In this document: positions 1 through 10,412 of the stretch, one piece after another
Layout: every line of letters begins with the position of its first letter
How positions within the stretch are numbered: the first letter of the stretch is position 1
NCBI GenBank assembly: GCA_020310875.1
Contig: CM035407.1
Coordinates: forward strand, 74,221,404-74,285,403
DNA: 64,000 bases
Source: Ceratopteris richardii
Taxonomy: Eukaryota; Streptophyta; Polypodiopsida; Polypodiales; Pteridaceae
Direction: 5' to 3'
Program-made: the position numbers and the translations under genes
Notes under the pieces: model-generated
Database searches by the model: none
What the model was told of the DNA's origin: nothing
What the model saw: the letters and a program-made list of their open reading frames with translations, nothing else

Positions 1-605
1 AGGAACTTTGACTTCCTTTCATCATGAATCAAAGAGTTGAAGCAAAACTCTTATATGAATCTAAAAGACCATTAAGAACAATTTTCAAAAGTGAACTACT
101 TGAAAAGACTTCATCAGCACAAATCAATTGCTCCTTCAAACCTTTGATCTTTGTCAAAAAGCTATCTGCTCACTGTCCAATTGTTTTTAGAGGTAAGCAG
201 CATGAGGCTCATTTCTTTCCTGCTATAAGGTTGTAAGTGTATCACAAGCAACCTTTGATGTTTTGAAAGAGTGAATGTGAGGGATAATGTCACGTTTGAA
301 AGACAACGCCATTAATGCATGTGCTTGAACATCTCTACCATCCAAACAAAGTTGCTCAATAGTAGATTGAGTAGGAACCATAATGCAAACAAGAATTTGA
401 AGATCATCATGTTCAACACCATTTGCATCACCTTAAGTAACTATATTCACACAAGTGGTAGGGCTTTTTCAATACCATGCATAATATTCCATAGCCCTTT
501 TGCTACCAATACATGACGCATCATATATGACCACAATGTGTAATTAGTACCATCTAGTCTATCCTCAAAAGCCAACATGTGGCATACATCATTGCTTTCA
601 GCCAT
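1..605 (-). pseudogene. Ty1/copia gag remnant (family A, copy A1)
   Basis: This is the N-terminal part of a copia Gag, read on the minus strand from an ATG at 603-605 and leaving the window at base 1. The translation starts MAESNDVCHMLAFEDRLDG and continues with NYTLWSYMMRHVLVAKGLW, the usual start of plant copia gag proteins (a short polar leader, then LDGTNY.LW and a tryptophan-rich helix). Further in, the frame shows DGRDVQAHALMALS and then several stops and frameshifts, so it is dead. The same protein is seen better preserved at 53190-53937 and 8200-8649. The downstream pol part, if present, lies left of the window. Gag would form the virus-like particle that packages element RNA. Confidence 0.8.
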
Positions 606-958
606 GGCCATTAACTAGAATACCCTGATGGAGAAAAATAAGTGTATCTGGAAAAGTTGAATAGATCCATCAAGTAAGCTCTACTAAAATTGTAGTAGAC
701 TTTGAGCTGATTATACTCGCAAACCCAAACCTGTATATATGTTTGGCATAAAAAGATGAAATTGCTGCATAGCTACTGTCATAATGCATTTGGATGTTGA
801 AATGAGCCTAGATCAAAATTTCAATGCCACAAAGTGAGTTTGTTTTGAACTCCTAATCAGCTTGAGTATGCTCAGGAGTTTTTATGAGATTCTAAGAATG
901 TAAGCGAAGGGCTATTGAGGACACCCTAGATAAATCAAGAAACTACTCTAATACCAAT
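606..958 (-). other. 5' untranslated leader and primer-binding site, copy A1
   Basis: The leader lies between the gag start and the LTR of copy A1. On the minus strand TGGTATTAGAG (946-956) sits two bases inside the LTR. It matches the initiator-methionine tRNA primer site TGGTATCAGAG seen in the other family members except for one C-to-T change. No gene is visible in the leader. Confidence 0.7.
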
Positions 959-1186
959 TATTGGAGTTTGAGGCATGTGGAAGCACACGAACAACACATA
1001 GAAAAAGAATAATCTTGGGGCACAACACAACAACAAATGAACTACCACGTGGATGTACGAAAGATTAGTGACCCGTTAGGGTTATATGCATATCTACAAT
1101 TCGGGGGAAGAAACCTCTTAAAGACAAAAAGGTGCCCCATTGGTCCTAAGTGTGTTCACACACATCACTACCAAAATATATCAACA
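959..1186 (-). repeat. 5' LTR of family A copy A1 (228 bp)
   Basis: The minus-strand LTR begins TGTTGATATAT at 1186 and runs to 959. It aligns with the LTRs at 9010-9240, 4104-4276, 26100-26305, 46294-46524 and 54293-54618, sharing the blocks around the phrase AGATTAGTGACCCGTTAGGG and the terminal TATATCAACA on the plus strand. The inner end has decayed from CTCCAACA to CTCCAATA. Confidence 0.8.
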
Positions 1187-1539
1187 TTCCTTTGTGTGAT
1201 GAAATCCATGGTTCTTTCCAGATATCTCCAAAAATCTTCTCTGCTTATGTTGTCTAGCCCATAATGATGTGGTTTATTGGTCTTCCCCTTTCATGGTTAA
1301 AAAAAAAAGGCAAATAGCCCTATAGAGATACAATATAAGAAAAGCAAGAGAGGTCATCTACTCCGCACTTATGATGCACAAGTCCTTCTCTATGCCTCCC
1401 AAATTAGCTTTTTGCAAAAGCACTATAATTCAAGTTCTAATTGCAAGAGTTTTGGACTCGGATCCTCAGGAGAGAGATTTTTAGGCTAAAGAAGTCTCCT
1501 TGGTACACATCATTTCATTTATAGAAAAGCCTCTAAAAT
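1187..1539. other. Unassigned sequence between a copia LTR and a LINE
   Basis: No coding signal, LTR or repeat is recognised. The stretch includes a short poly-A run near 1300. It shows no evident similarity to the sequence that separates the same two element types at 54619-55834. Confidence 0.4.
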
Positions 1540-4103
1540 AATCCGTAGGGTTGAATGCCATATACCTCCTCTTTGTCCATGGCGGTAGCTGATGGGTTGC
1601 ACACATGAATTAGTTTGCAAATCGTTTGCGCAAGCTACTCTTGAGAAAGGAGGAGAGAAAAGAGGAGATCGTAAATGTACACGAGTGAATGGAGGACGAG
1701 AGAGACTATAGTTTCGGGTACATGTGGTGATGGAAAACAATATAATATATGCATATGACGCTTCCGCCTCTAATTTCCTTCGTCAATACTTGAAGAAGAT
1801 GCACAAATATTGGTGCAATTACTCTTACATTTCGAAACCATGCCCGCATGAGGTTTTTTGTCGTGAGGATCCTCAAAAATAGAAGATTTGTCTACTTACC
1901 ATTGAAGCAAGGGACTCGCGCTGATACGTGTAACTCAATTGACTTTGATTCCCATTGTCCATAAGAGAAAGAAAGTTGGAATGTAGACGACAAGTCAGGC
2001 ATGCACTGTGTACAATATTTACATTTTCATGTGATGCGCCTGAGGGTGGGTACCAAGAAGCGTGAAGAAATTCCACATATGAATGCAAATTTCGGCCTCA
2101 AAGCAGTCATATAACACATGCGCATGTTATTTCAACATTCTCAAGGTGAGAGGGCAGCTCCATCCTTTACTTCAAACGTTGCGAGTGCACCTCCCACAGC
2201 GGGTTGGGTTCCTCCCCCCATATGCGGGCATCGATGGGGGCTCCCCTTACCATGGATAAGGTTCTCCTTTAAGGAGGCAGTGATGTGGACCCTTCTCATG
2301 GCTATGTAGCATGCAGATAGGGGCTCATGGAAAAATGTTTTGTAGAACGAGTATTTCAAGATATCATCTCTGAGGAGACACGATCGCATGACAACCAATC
2401 CGAGAAGAATAAATGATAACCACACTTATGAGGATAAAGAACAAAGGAACTTAAAATCTCTTCTAAATTATGGAGACGATGATGAGCCTCCAAATGTCTC
2501 CATGGAAGCTTTTCTAGGGTTCTAATACCACAATGATGATCCTAGACTACACACATGAGATATTTGGGCAACTAACTATGGCCAAATGGAGTAACTTGAG
2601 TCCACATATGGATGTGCAATCTCTACCACTACTGAGGCACCTTCCATTGAAGTCCACTTATGGTAAATATACATGCCACTAAAGTCTCTCGAAAGTCAAG
2701 CTAATTCACATTAACTTGAGTGGAAGGCTTTGGAGAGTCAAATACTCTCCCCATGGCACTTGTGGAGATTGCCCTCAAGAGCTCTTCCTTCCCGTCCATT
2801 AGATGTAAGCACTAAGATATTCTTATAACCTGTTTAATACTCCAAAAACACAATGTTAACATTAATTTGATCCTTTTCAAGATACTTTCATAACAATTAG
2901 AAAGGATCCGAAGATGACCTTAATAATTGGAGGCCTATCTCTTTTCCGACTTTGATATATAATATCTTCCTTCTACTTTGACTAGACGACTTAACCCTAT
3001 CATGCACGAGGTCCTTCTCCTTGACCAAAACGGTTTTATTAAAGGCAGGCGCATTTTACATACCACTATGTTTCTTTGAGAGGATATGGATTGTGCTAGA
3101 GATGTAAACCATGACTTCTTCTTCTCTGAGGTCGATTGTCTTAAAACTTAAGATGGAATAAAATGGGATTTCATCCTCATCTCTCTTCACGACATTGATC
3201 CAAGTAGAAGATAAGTAAAATTTGTCAGCATTATGTTTGCTAATGCTTAGTCTAGAGTCTCCATCAATGGCTCTATTACTAAGCCTTTTAGACATCTCGT
3301 ACCTTTTAGAGAGGGTTTCGCCCTTGCTCCCTTACTTTTGCCATTTCAAGAAATGCCGTTGGTTGATTGGTATAGGATACGATGTCAAATGATCTCATCA
3401 AAGATATTGATATTTTGAATGGCCCTTTCTTTACAAATGCTTTGTGATGACACTACCATGCTCACTAATGCTAGTGATAACTCTACTATCAAGTTTTGGA
3501 ATTGTTTGAACACTCTTTATTTGACTAGTGGTTCTAAAAGTATTCATAAAGCTACTTGTTTTACGTCTTCTAATAATGGTATTTCTTCTTGTATTATTGA
3601 CAATGGTTGTGATATTATTAAGGAAGGTGAGTTTTTTTAGACTTCATGGGATACCCATGGGATTTGGGATCTCTTTCAATCAAAGGTGGGACTCTGTCAT
3701 GAACAAATTCAAGGATAAAGGCTTGAAGTGGTATGCCTTTTAAAGCAATCTTGCACATAGAGTTTTTGTCTCAATCATTACATATTGCCCTCTTGAGTTA
3801 TTTTTTAGCTTGCTAGATGCCTACTGAAAACATCTTATGGAGCTCATTTCTCTAGTTATAAGATCACTTTAAGGTGATAGTTCTCAAGTTTGCAAAGCTC
3901 CATAACTTTCATGGGATATTTGCTATTTACCTAAGAAAGATGGTGATTCTTCTCTATCGCATAAAGATGAAAAAAAAAACATGGCTACAAATTGGATGCT
4001 TAGGAATATTAACTATGAGGATATTTCGGATTTTCTACTAAAAATAACATTTCTTTGTTTTGCATTAAAGGCCTTAAATCTTGGAAGGATCATACTTTGT
4101 GAG
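1540..4103 (+). mobile_element. L1-like LINE, copy L1a, upstream part
   Basis: A plus-strand non-LTR retrotransposon remnant. Bases 1540-2165 align with 55835-56600, including the phrases CATGGCGGTAGCTGATGGGTTG and CATAAGAGAAAGAAAGTTGGAATGTAGA in approximate form, so this non-coding or ORF1-side segment belongs to the same family. Bases 2890-4103 align with 56640-57660 and carry the reverse transcriptase. Bases 2166-2890 have no counterpart in the second copy and show only short frames. The element is interrupted at 4103/9241 by a family A copia element and resumes at 9241. Family assignment rests on reverse transcriptase motifs; ORF1 and endonuclease are not recognisable. Confidence 0.7.
2890..3760 (+). 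pseudogene. LINE reverse transcriptase (copy L1a)
   Basis: The decayed reading shows L1-type reverse transcriptase landmarks in order: NNWRPIS-like text near 2920, then MHEVLLLDQNGFIKGRRIL near 3002-3052 (the IM.E....Q.GFI.GR.I motif), then PFREGFALAPLLL near 3305-3345 (P.R.G.PL.P.LF), then LCDDTTMLTNA near 3437-3470 (the ADD active-site box with A changed to C), and LHGIPMGFGI near 3640-3670 (LG.P.G). Stops and frameshifts separate these blocks. The enzyme would copy element RNA at a nicked chromosomal target; this copy cannot be functional. The second copy at 56640-57300 keeps the FDKAYDRV motif that is lost here. Confidence 0.8.
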
Positions 4104-4276
4104 GGAGCACTACACACAATACTGAATGCATTACCACTGGAATGTACAAAGATAAGTAACCCATTGGGGCTATAGGTTTATATACAAACTGGAGGAAAAA
4201 AGCCTCTTAAAGAGGAAAACAAATGCCTCGATAGTCCTAGTGTGTTCACACACATCACTACCAAACTATATCAGCA
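4104..4276 (-). repeat. 3' LTR of copy A2, truncated (173 bp)
   Basis: It starts on the minus strand as TGCTGATATAG at 4276 directly after the polypurine tract. It aligns with the 231-bp LTR at 9010-9240 but lacks the last roughly 60 bp that would end CTCCAACA. The loss is at the junction with the LINE. Confidence 0.8.
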
Positions 4277-4290
4277 AATCCCCCTTGGGA
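4277..4290 (-). other. Polypurine tract of copy A2
   Basis: On the minus strand the sequence TCCCAAGGGGGATT lies immediately before the LTR start. It is the plus-strand priming site of reverse transcription. The same tract flanks the 3' LTRs at 26306-26320 and 46525-46538. Confidence 0.75.
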
Positions 4291-4349
4291 GCGATGTGGT
4301 GAACAAGGAACTCGAACTCATGTATATGGAAGTGCCAAGCTATGTGGAG

Positions 4350-4830
4350 TCAATCCACAAAAGGAATTAAGCCTAAAGCTTTGCAAAAAGCTTTAAACTT
4401 CTCCCTAGGCAAATCCTTTCTGAAAAGGTCTACAATGTTCTCATGCGTGGGCACATATGCCAAGTTGATCTCTCCAATAGAGAACCTCTCCTTGACATAA
4501 TGATAGTGCACCTCAATGTGCTTAATGCGAGCATGGAACATAGGGTTCCTCGCAACTGCCAATGTGCCCTGACTATCAATGAAGATGGTGGTGACAGAAG
4601 ACTCAACAACACTCAAATCAGCCATAAGGCATTTGATCCACACACACTCCAGAATCGTTGTGAAAGCTGCTCTATAATCAGCCTCACAATTAAAAGTGGC
4701 CACACTAGGCTTCTTCTTGCTCAGCCAAGATATGCATGAGCTACCAAGCATGAAGCAAAACTACTAGTGGACACACGAGTTTCATAGCAAGCAACCTAGT
4801 TAGAATAAAAAAAAGCATGTAAATTTGGCG
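4350..4830 (-). pseudogene. Copia RNase H (copy A2)
   Basis: The minus-strand frame from about 4751 reads GSSCISWLSKKKPSVATFNC, then EADYRAAF, FIDSQGTLAVARNPMFHART-like text and KHIEVHYHYVKERF, the classic end of copia pol (SW.SKKQ..V..SS.EAEY, D...A..L..NP..H.RTKHI). It ends a short distance before the polypurine tract. The domain removes element RNA from the RNA-DNA hybrid. Codons for the key acidic residues E in EADY and D in FIDSQ remain, but upstream stops separate it from reverse transcriptase. Confidence 0.8.
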
Positions 4831-4949
4831 GTAGTGATCCCCCCTTGGGATAAATCACTAAAGTAGAGAAAGATGCGCTTAACTGACTGCCAAGGCTTGA
4901 CACCTAGGCAATGCATGAACCTGCTCACGTGAGACACAAATCTAAATAT

Positions 4950-5840
4950 CTTATCGATTAATGCATAACTTAATCAAGCATCCAACAACTTGTTGATAGA
5001 CAACAACATCGAATGCATCTCCAAAATTATGAAGACTCAATTGTACACTTGTCTCCCTAGGAGTGGCAATAGGTTTACAGTCTTCAAGGCCAAAACACTA
5101 CAATAATGTGTCAATATATTTTGTTTGATACAGAGCTATTCCGACATCAACTTGCATAAACTAAATGCCCAAATAATGATGCAAATGCCTCAAATCAGCC
5201 ATCTAAAATGAGGCATGGAAATCAGCCTTCAAATCAGCAATATGCTTCTCATGAGGACCACTGAGCAGCATGTCATCAAAATACACAACAATGATTAGAA
5301 GCACATCATTTGCACGCTTAACATATAAGGTGCTTTCAGTGGAATTGATCTCAAAAACATGTGCAATCAGATAGGCATGTATCTTATCATACCAAGAACG
5401 TGGTGCTTGCTTTAAACCATATAACTCCTTCTTTAATGTGCATACCTGGTTTTCAAGCCCTTTTTGCACAAAGCCATGGAGCTCAAAAACATACACTTCT
5501 TCATGCAAGTCACCATTTAGAAATGTATTTTTAATGTCCAAGTTATGTACATTCCAACCATGATGAGCTGCAATAAGTGCACAGGTGCTATGAACAATAG
5601 CCATTCAGTAAGTAGGAGAAAAGGTCTCATCAAAATCAATGCCACTTTTCTGAGCATAAGCCTTTGCCACAAGCCTAACCTTATACATGTCAACTATTCC
5701 ATCAGGCTTATGCTTTAGCTTCTGTAGCTACTTAGTGCCAATGGCCTTCTTGCCAAGAGGCAAGTCACATAAAGGACTAGGAACCATTTTTCATACTAAC
5801 ATCATATTTCGATTGCATAGTAGCCATCCAATCTTCAGGC
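4950..5840 (-). pseudogene. Copia reverse transcriptase (copy A2)
   Basis: Read on the minus strand, the domain shows NLDIKNTFLNGDLHEEVYV near 5490-5545 (the DVK.AFLNG.L.EEVYM motif), LKKELYGLKQAPRSWYDKI near 5370-5430, and VVYFDDMLLSGPH near 5255-5295, where the active-site box YVDD is now YFDD. The C-terminal part continues with TKYIDTLL and GLEDCKPIATP. An in-frame stop lies after 5203 and more follow. It would synthesise element cDNA; here it is inactive. Confidence 0.85.
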
Positions 5841-5989
5841 ATTTGTGCGTCATCAAATGAAAGAGGCTCATTCTCATCAGAATCTAACTTGGTGTTATGC
5901 AAAGTCTGCACTAGCCATTTTGGCATAGTTTTTGCCTTCTCAATATTAGCTCTCTCATCAACAAAAGCATCATGTAAATCCGCATCACA

Positions 5990-7070
5990 AATGGAATGAT
6001 CTGCATCATCACATCAAACCTCTAAAGATTGAAAAGTTGCCTCGTTTGGATGAGCATTAGACTTGCCACTTGTAAAGAGAGGTAGTAAGGTGTCATAAAT
6101 GTCTTTGGGGCTAAGAAATGTCTCCTTAGTACATGAAAGTAATGGTTGAATAGCATCTTCCACAAGAAAAACATTATAGCTAAGCAAAATGTGTTTAGTC
6201 CATGGATGATGCTGACGATAGCCTTTACTTTCAGAACTATATCCAACAAAAATACATTTTACTACTTTATCATCAAATTTTTCGTGTTGTTGTTCAGGCA
6301 TTAATGCATATGTCCAACAACCAAAAACACAGAGACAAGCAACAGATGGGTTGTGACCATGCCAAGCCTCATATGGAGTGATAGACTACAGTGCTTCAGT
6401 GGGACACCTGTTAAGTACATATGTTGCACACATAACAACATCAAGCCATAAACTATGTGGTAAATCCTGACTCTTAACCATACACCTTGCCATCTCCATG
6501 AGTGACCTATTCTTCCTTTCAGCAACCGCATTCTATTTAGGTGTATATGGTAGTGTACACTAATGTTTTATCCCACGTTCAGCCAGAAATGTTTTCAATT
6601 CAGAAGACATATTCTCCCCCTTGATCACAATGGAGGATGCCCATTTTACATGCTGACATACTCTTAGCCAAAATCAAAACCTATTCGAAGCACATAAAAA
6701 ATTTCGGCTTTGCCTTCGGCAGATCTAACCATGCATGCCTGGAAAAATCATTGATGAAAGTCATGAAGTAAAGATAGTTCATGAAAGAAGGTGTCTACAT
6801 AGGACCACAAAGATCACTATGAACAAGCTGCAATTTCTAAGCAGCTCAAATTGAACCATCTTTTAGGAAGGAGGAGCATTGAATTCTTGCCAAAATATAG
6901 CTTTCACATACATGTTTACTCAAGTGCCTCAAGTTTGAGAAAATAGGACACCATTTCAAATTTATGCATGCATTGTAAACTACAAAAATTGAGATGACCA
7001 AAGTGTGCATGCCAAAGCTTTGCATCTGATAGAGCCTAAGAATCATGTACTACACATGCTGAATCATTCA
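5990..7070 (-). pseudogene. Copia GAG-pre-integrase and integrase (copy A2)
   Basis: From high to low coordinates the frame shows LWHAHFGHLNF near 6990-7025 (zinc-binding HH region), a badly broken catalytic core, then NAVAERKNRSLMEMARCMV at about 6475-6532 (the NG.AER.NR.L.E..R motif), TPYEAWHGHNPSV and VFGCWTYALMPEQQHEKFD, then [15 protein letters not shown] near 6217-6262. This is the integrase tail that precedes reverse transcriptase in copia. The linker 5990-6210 is poorly conserved. Integrase would insert the cDNA into the genome; frameshifts and stops make this copy dead. Confidence 0.8.
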
Positions 7071-7310
7071 TAGATTTTTCATAGTCTATGAGCTTATAGA
7101 GCCCACCACATAAAATGTGAGGGGCAATAATCTTGTCGCCATTTGATAAATCATGAACTCTACATCTATCATTAACAAATTTCACAACCCAGCTAATCTT
7201 GGCTAATGCAAAAGCTTGTAAAATTTATCTTGATCCCTCGCACAAATAAAGCATCTAGCAACATAAAAGTTACTCCCATAACAGAATAAGAGGATTTATT
7301 ACCACATGCA

Positions 7311-8200
7311 GTAGTATTGCTTGTAGAGGTACACTCACATGAAATGAAGAAACTACATTGCAAGGTAATATGTTTGGTTGCCCACTATCAAAGTACCAAA
7401 CATGTGGATCTATTATAGAAATACACTACTCATGAGAAGATGGGTCAAAACTGCAAACAATATCAAACACTCATTCTTCATCCTACAGAAGATTAGAAAA
7501 CTCTCTTGTTGGTGAGGTATGTGCAACAACCATTCCAGCCTCTTTTTTCTTTGCCTCTTTTGCAGCCAATTTTGGATAGTTCTTTATGACATGATCGTTT
7601 CCTTTACAGTACTTACAATTTCTACTTTTTTTATTTCTTTTCATCTTTGTCTTTCTTCTTAGAATGTGAAGCATTTGCTAATTTCTGCTTACTAGTAGAT
7701 GAGCTTCATTTACCTTTGCCCTTCTAACTAGCAAGGAAAGCTTGATAGTATTCCCTGTAGAGATACACTCATGTGAAATGAAGAAACTACATTGCGAGGT
7801 AATATGTTTGGTTGCCCACTATCAAAGTACCAAACATATGGATCTATTATAGAAATACAGTACTCATGAGAAGATGGGTCAAAACTGCAAACAATAGTAA
7901 ACACTCATTCTTCATCCTACAGAAGATTCGAAAACTCTCTTTTTGGTATAGAGGCTTGTGCAACAACTTTTTTCTTTGCCTCTTTTTTCTTTGCCTCTTT
8001 TGCAACCAATTTTGGATAGTTCTTTATGACATGATCCTTTCCTTTATAGTACTTACAAAAGAATTTCTACTTTTTTGATTTCTTCTAATCTTTGTCTTTC
8101 TTCTTAGAATTTGAAGCATTTGCTGATTTTTGCTTACTACTAGATGAGCTTTATTTACCTTTGCCCTTCTAACTAGCCAGGAAACCTTGATCTACAACAT
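7311..8200 (-). pseudogene. Duplicated nucleocapsid/protease junction of copy A2
   Basis: The segment 7311-7743 is repeated, with point changes, at 7744-8200 in direct orientation. Each unit carries a lysine-rich stretch, a CCHC-type zinc knuckle and the start of the protease linker. On the minus strand the first unit reads CKYCKGNDHVIKNYPK and the second KYYKGKDHVIKNYPK. In both, the last ligand position is tyrosine. Copies A1 and A4 have a single unit, so the duplication arose in this copy. The knuckle would bind element RNA during packaging. Confidence 0.75.
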
Positions 8201-8649
8201 GCATAATAAACCTATTCTGCCTAGACTGATATACCTACAACGCAAGCCTTATTCTTTGCCTGGTATAAAGTGGTAAGTCTATCCGAAGCATCCTTAGCTC
8301 TTTTGCAAGAGAAACTTTGAGGACTAATGGCATGTTTGTTAGAAAAGGCTATCAATGCATGTGTCTGAGCATCTCTACCATCCCAACAAATTATCTCTAC
8401 AGTAGGTGTACTAGAAACCACAACACGAATAGGAATCTCTAGAATGTCACCATCTGTGACACCATCTGCATCAGCTTCAGTACCTATATATGTAGGTAAA
8501 ATAGAATTTTTTTCAACACCCTACACAATATTCCACAGTCCTTTTGTGAACAATGCATGACACATCATATAAGCCCATAATGGGTAATTCGTACCATTCA
8601 AATTATCTTCAACAACTGACACATGGAATACATCACTACTTTCAACCAT
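8201..8649 (-). pseudogene. Copia gag N-terminal part (copy A2)
   Basis: The minus-strand frame begins with ATG at 8647-8649 (MVESS...) and includes CWDGRDAQTHALIAFSNKHA and KRAKDASDRLTTLYQAKN, which match the gag of copies A1 and A4. The central gag part seen at 53191-53493 (UBN2-type) is missing here, so the N-terminal part joins almost directly to the duplicated nucleocapsid segment. This is a deletion relative to copy A4. Confidence 0.75.
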
Positions 8650-9009
8650 GGCCACTCACTAAAATACCATGATGCAGAGAATTGACTCTATCTAAGAAAG
8701 TTGAACATAACTACCCTCTCGAGTTATGGTAAACCTATAGAAGACTTCAACACACTTATAGTGGCAAACGAAAACCTATATATATATATATCTTTGGTAC
8801 AAAAAGACAAAATAACCTGCACAAGTGTGATGATAATGTGTTCTGAGATCGAAATGAGTTCAGATTGCGATTCAGGCACCACATAGCAAAGCTGTTTTGG
8901 TCTCCTAATGACCCTGAGTATGCTCACCAAATGAAGTGCGATTCTAAGACTCTGATCGGAGGGGTTTCAACAATGCATAGATGAGGCAACGACCTTCTCT
9001 GATACCAAT
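8650..9009 (-). other. 5' leader and tRNA primer-binding site (copy A2)
   Basis: The minus strand carries TGGTATCAGAG at 8997-9007, complementary to the 3' end of plant initiator methionine tRNA, two bases inside the LTR end CTCCAACA. The remaining leader contains a short (TA)n run and no gene. Confidence 0.8.
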
Positions 9010-9240
9010 TGTTGGAGTTTGAGATCTGCAAAAGCATGCAAACAACGCAAGGAAGAAGAAGAATCTTGGAGCACAACAAACAGTACTAAATTTATTAATG
9101 CTGGAATGTACAAAGATAAGTAACCTATTAGGGCTATAGGCATATATACAAGACGGGAGAAGAAAACCTCCTAAAGAGGGAAAAAAGTGCCCCGATATTC
9201 CTAGTGTGTTGACACGTATCATTACGTAAATATATCAACA
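9010..9240 (-). repeat. 5' LTR of copy A2 (231 bp)
   Basis: This is the best-preserved LTR of family A. On the minus strand it starts TGTTGATATAT at 9240 and ends CTCCAACA at 9010, giving the canonical TG...CA ends. LTRs this short are at the small end for plant copia elements. Confidence 0.9.
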
Positions 9241-9655
9241 CATTTCTCCTATTGGAAGTTCCATTACTCGGAGGATGTGTGTTCCATGGACGGATGTCAA
9301 ACGTCATTATAAACCTTATCATCCTTTCACTAATAATTTGGAATTTCAGTTGAAAGATTCTATGTGGACAAGCTGGTTATCTCTTTGGAGTAATTGTAAC
9401 CTTGGTATTAAAGAGCATAAATGCACGATGGAAACATTTAATGATTAAAGCTTCTTCTACCAAAATTATGAGCTAGTTGACGATGATTATATTCTTTCTT
9501 TCACCACTTTGTCTTATGCTTGCAAGCAAGTTTGTTTGAATCATAAGGCTTTTCTCAAGGATAAGTTGATGCTCTACAATTAACAGTAAAAGGATGAGAC
9601 TAGCTAAAGTTGCTGCTAATATGTTTACCCAATACAAGTCCTAGAGGAGCACTAA
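9241..9655 (+). mobile_element. LINE L1a, downstream part after the nested insertion
   Basis: Bases 9241-9655 continue the LINE interrupted at 4103. They align with 57660-58080 through shared phrases such as AGTTCCATTACT, CTATGTGGACAAGCTGGTTAT and TAATTGTAACCTTGG. A readable stretch is DSMWTSWLSLWSNCNLGIKE. This would be the C-terminal part of the LINE polyprotein. It stops where the truncated LTR of copia family B begins. Confidence 0.7.
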
Positions 9656-9659
9656 CAAT

Positions 9660-10384
9660 AAGAGGTGTCTAATTTTAGAGAGGAAAGGCACTTCTGTTGA
9701 TAGCTTCTCAATAAAAAGAGTGGTTCTCTTAGTCTGGGTGGCCAAATTGAGTGATTTATGGTGAGTTGTGAAGCCTACAACTTGTACTATGTAAGTATAT
9801 AAGTGTTTGAACAAAAATAATGAAAAAATGCTACGCAAGTAGGCGGTTTTGTAATGATAGTTTCTTGTATGTATCTAGTGTTTCATCAGAGACATACCTC
9901 TCTTCAAACTTCCATATCGTAGTTGTTATGAGGTCCTTTTGAGTGATTTCACTTGGAGGAGTTTTCTTAGGTCTCATACCTTTTATCTATATCAAAGTCT
10001 TTCATAGATCTTTGAATTTCCATATTCTTGTACATCCGTTTTCAATTCACACAGTTAGTCATACCTTGCTGTTGTAGGCCTCCGCATAGCTTGACTTCAA
10101 GCTATTCTTTTGGGAGCTATACGCCCCTTTGTTTGACGTTTTTGGTTTCTAAAGCATGCTACTCAACGTCTACTTTCGGAATATATGATTAGTTTTGATA
10201 AAATCTGCTCACAGAGTTTCTAGTGGTTATTTTTCTATAATCACCCATTTCTATTTTCTTGAAAGTTCGGAGGAAAGTTTGATTTCTAAAGTTTGGAAAT
10301 ATTTGTTTGATCTTTTGAAGATCTTGGGAGGTCTCATCATGTTTCCTTGTGTACTTTGATGTTTACAAGTTTGTAAACATAACA
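9660..10384 (+). repeat. 5' LTR of family B, 5'-truncated
   Basis: It aligns with the 3' LTR at 14206-14848 from GAGAGGAAAGGC onward and with the minus-strand LTR at 40220-40829. It ends AAACATAACA at 10384. A segment at about 9920-10160 is present here and in 40220-40829 but absent from the 3' LTR, so the 3' LTR has an internal deletion. Confidence 0.8.
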
Positions 10385-10387
10385 TTA

Positions 10388-10399
10388 TGGTATCAGAGC
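10388..10399 (+). other. tRNA primer-binding site, family B
   Basis: TGGTATCAGAGC lies three bases after the LTR end. It is the standard initiator-methionine tRNA primer site of plant copia elements. Confidence 0.85.
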
Positions 10400-10412
10400 T
10401 TTTGTTTTGAAC

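Larger units (their letters stand above)
4104..9240 (-). mobile_element. Ty1/copia family A, copy A2, nested in LINE L1a
   Basis: A nearly full-length minus-strand copia element of 5137 bp. In transcription order it has a 5' LTR (9010-9240), primer site (8997-9007), gag, a tandemly duplicated nucleocapsid region, integrase, reverse transcriptase, RNase H, polypurine tract and a 3' LTR truncated at 4104. The order integrase before reverse transcriptase defines Ty1/copia. Many stops and frameshifts show it is dead. LINE sequence lies on both sides (to 4103 and from 9241), and the uninterrupted LINE at 57600-57700 gives the empty site, so this is a nested insertion. No target duplication can be read because the outer end of the 3' LTR is missing. 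Confidence 0.85.

Noticed and set aside
2118-2425. Small proteins on either strand at 2.1-2.4 kb
   Set aside because: The two open frames overlap antisense, have no conserved domain, and lie in a part of the LINE that has no counterpart in the second copy.
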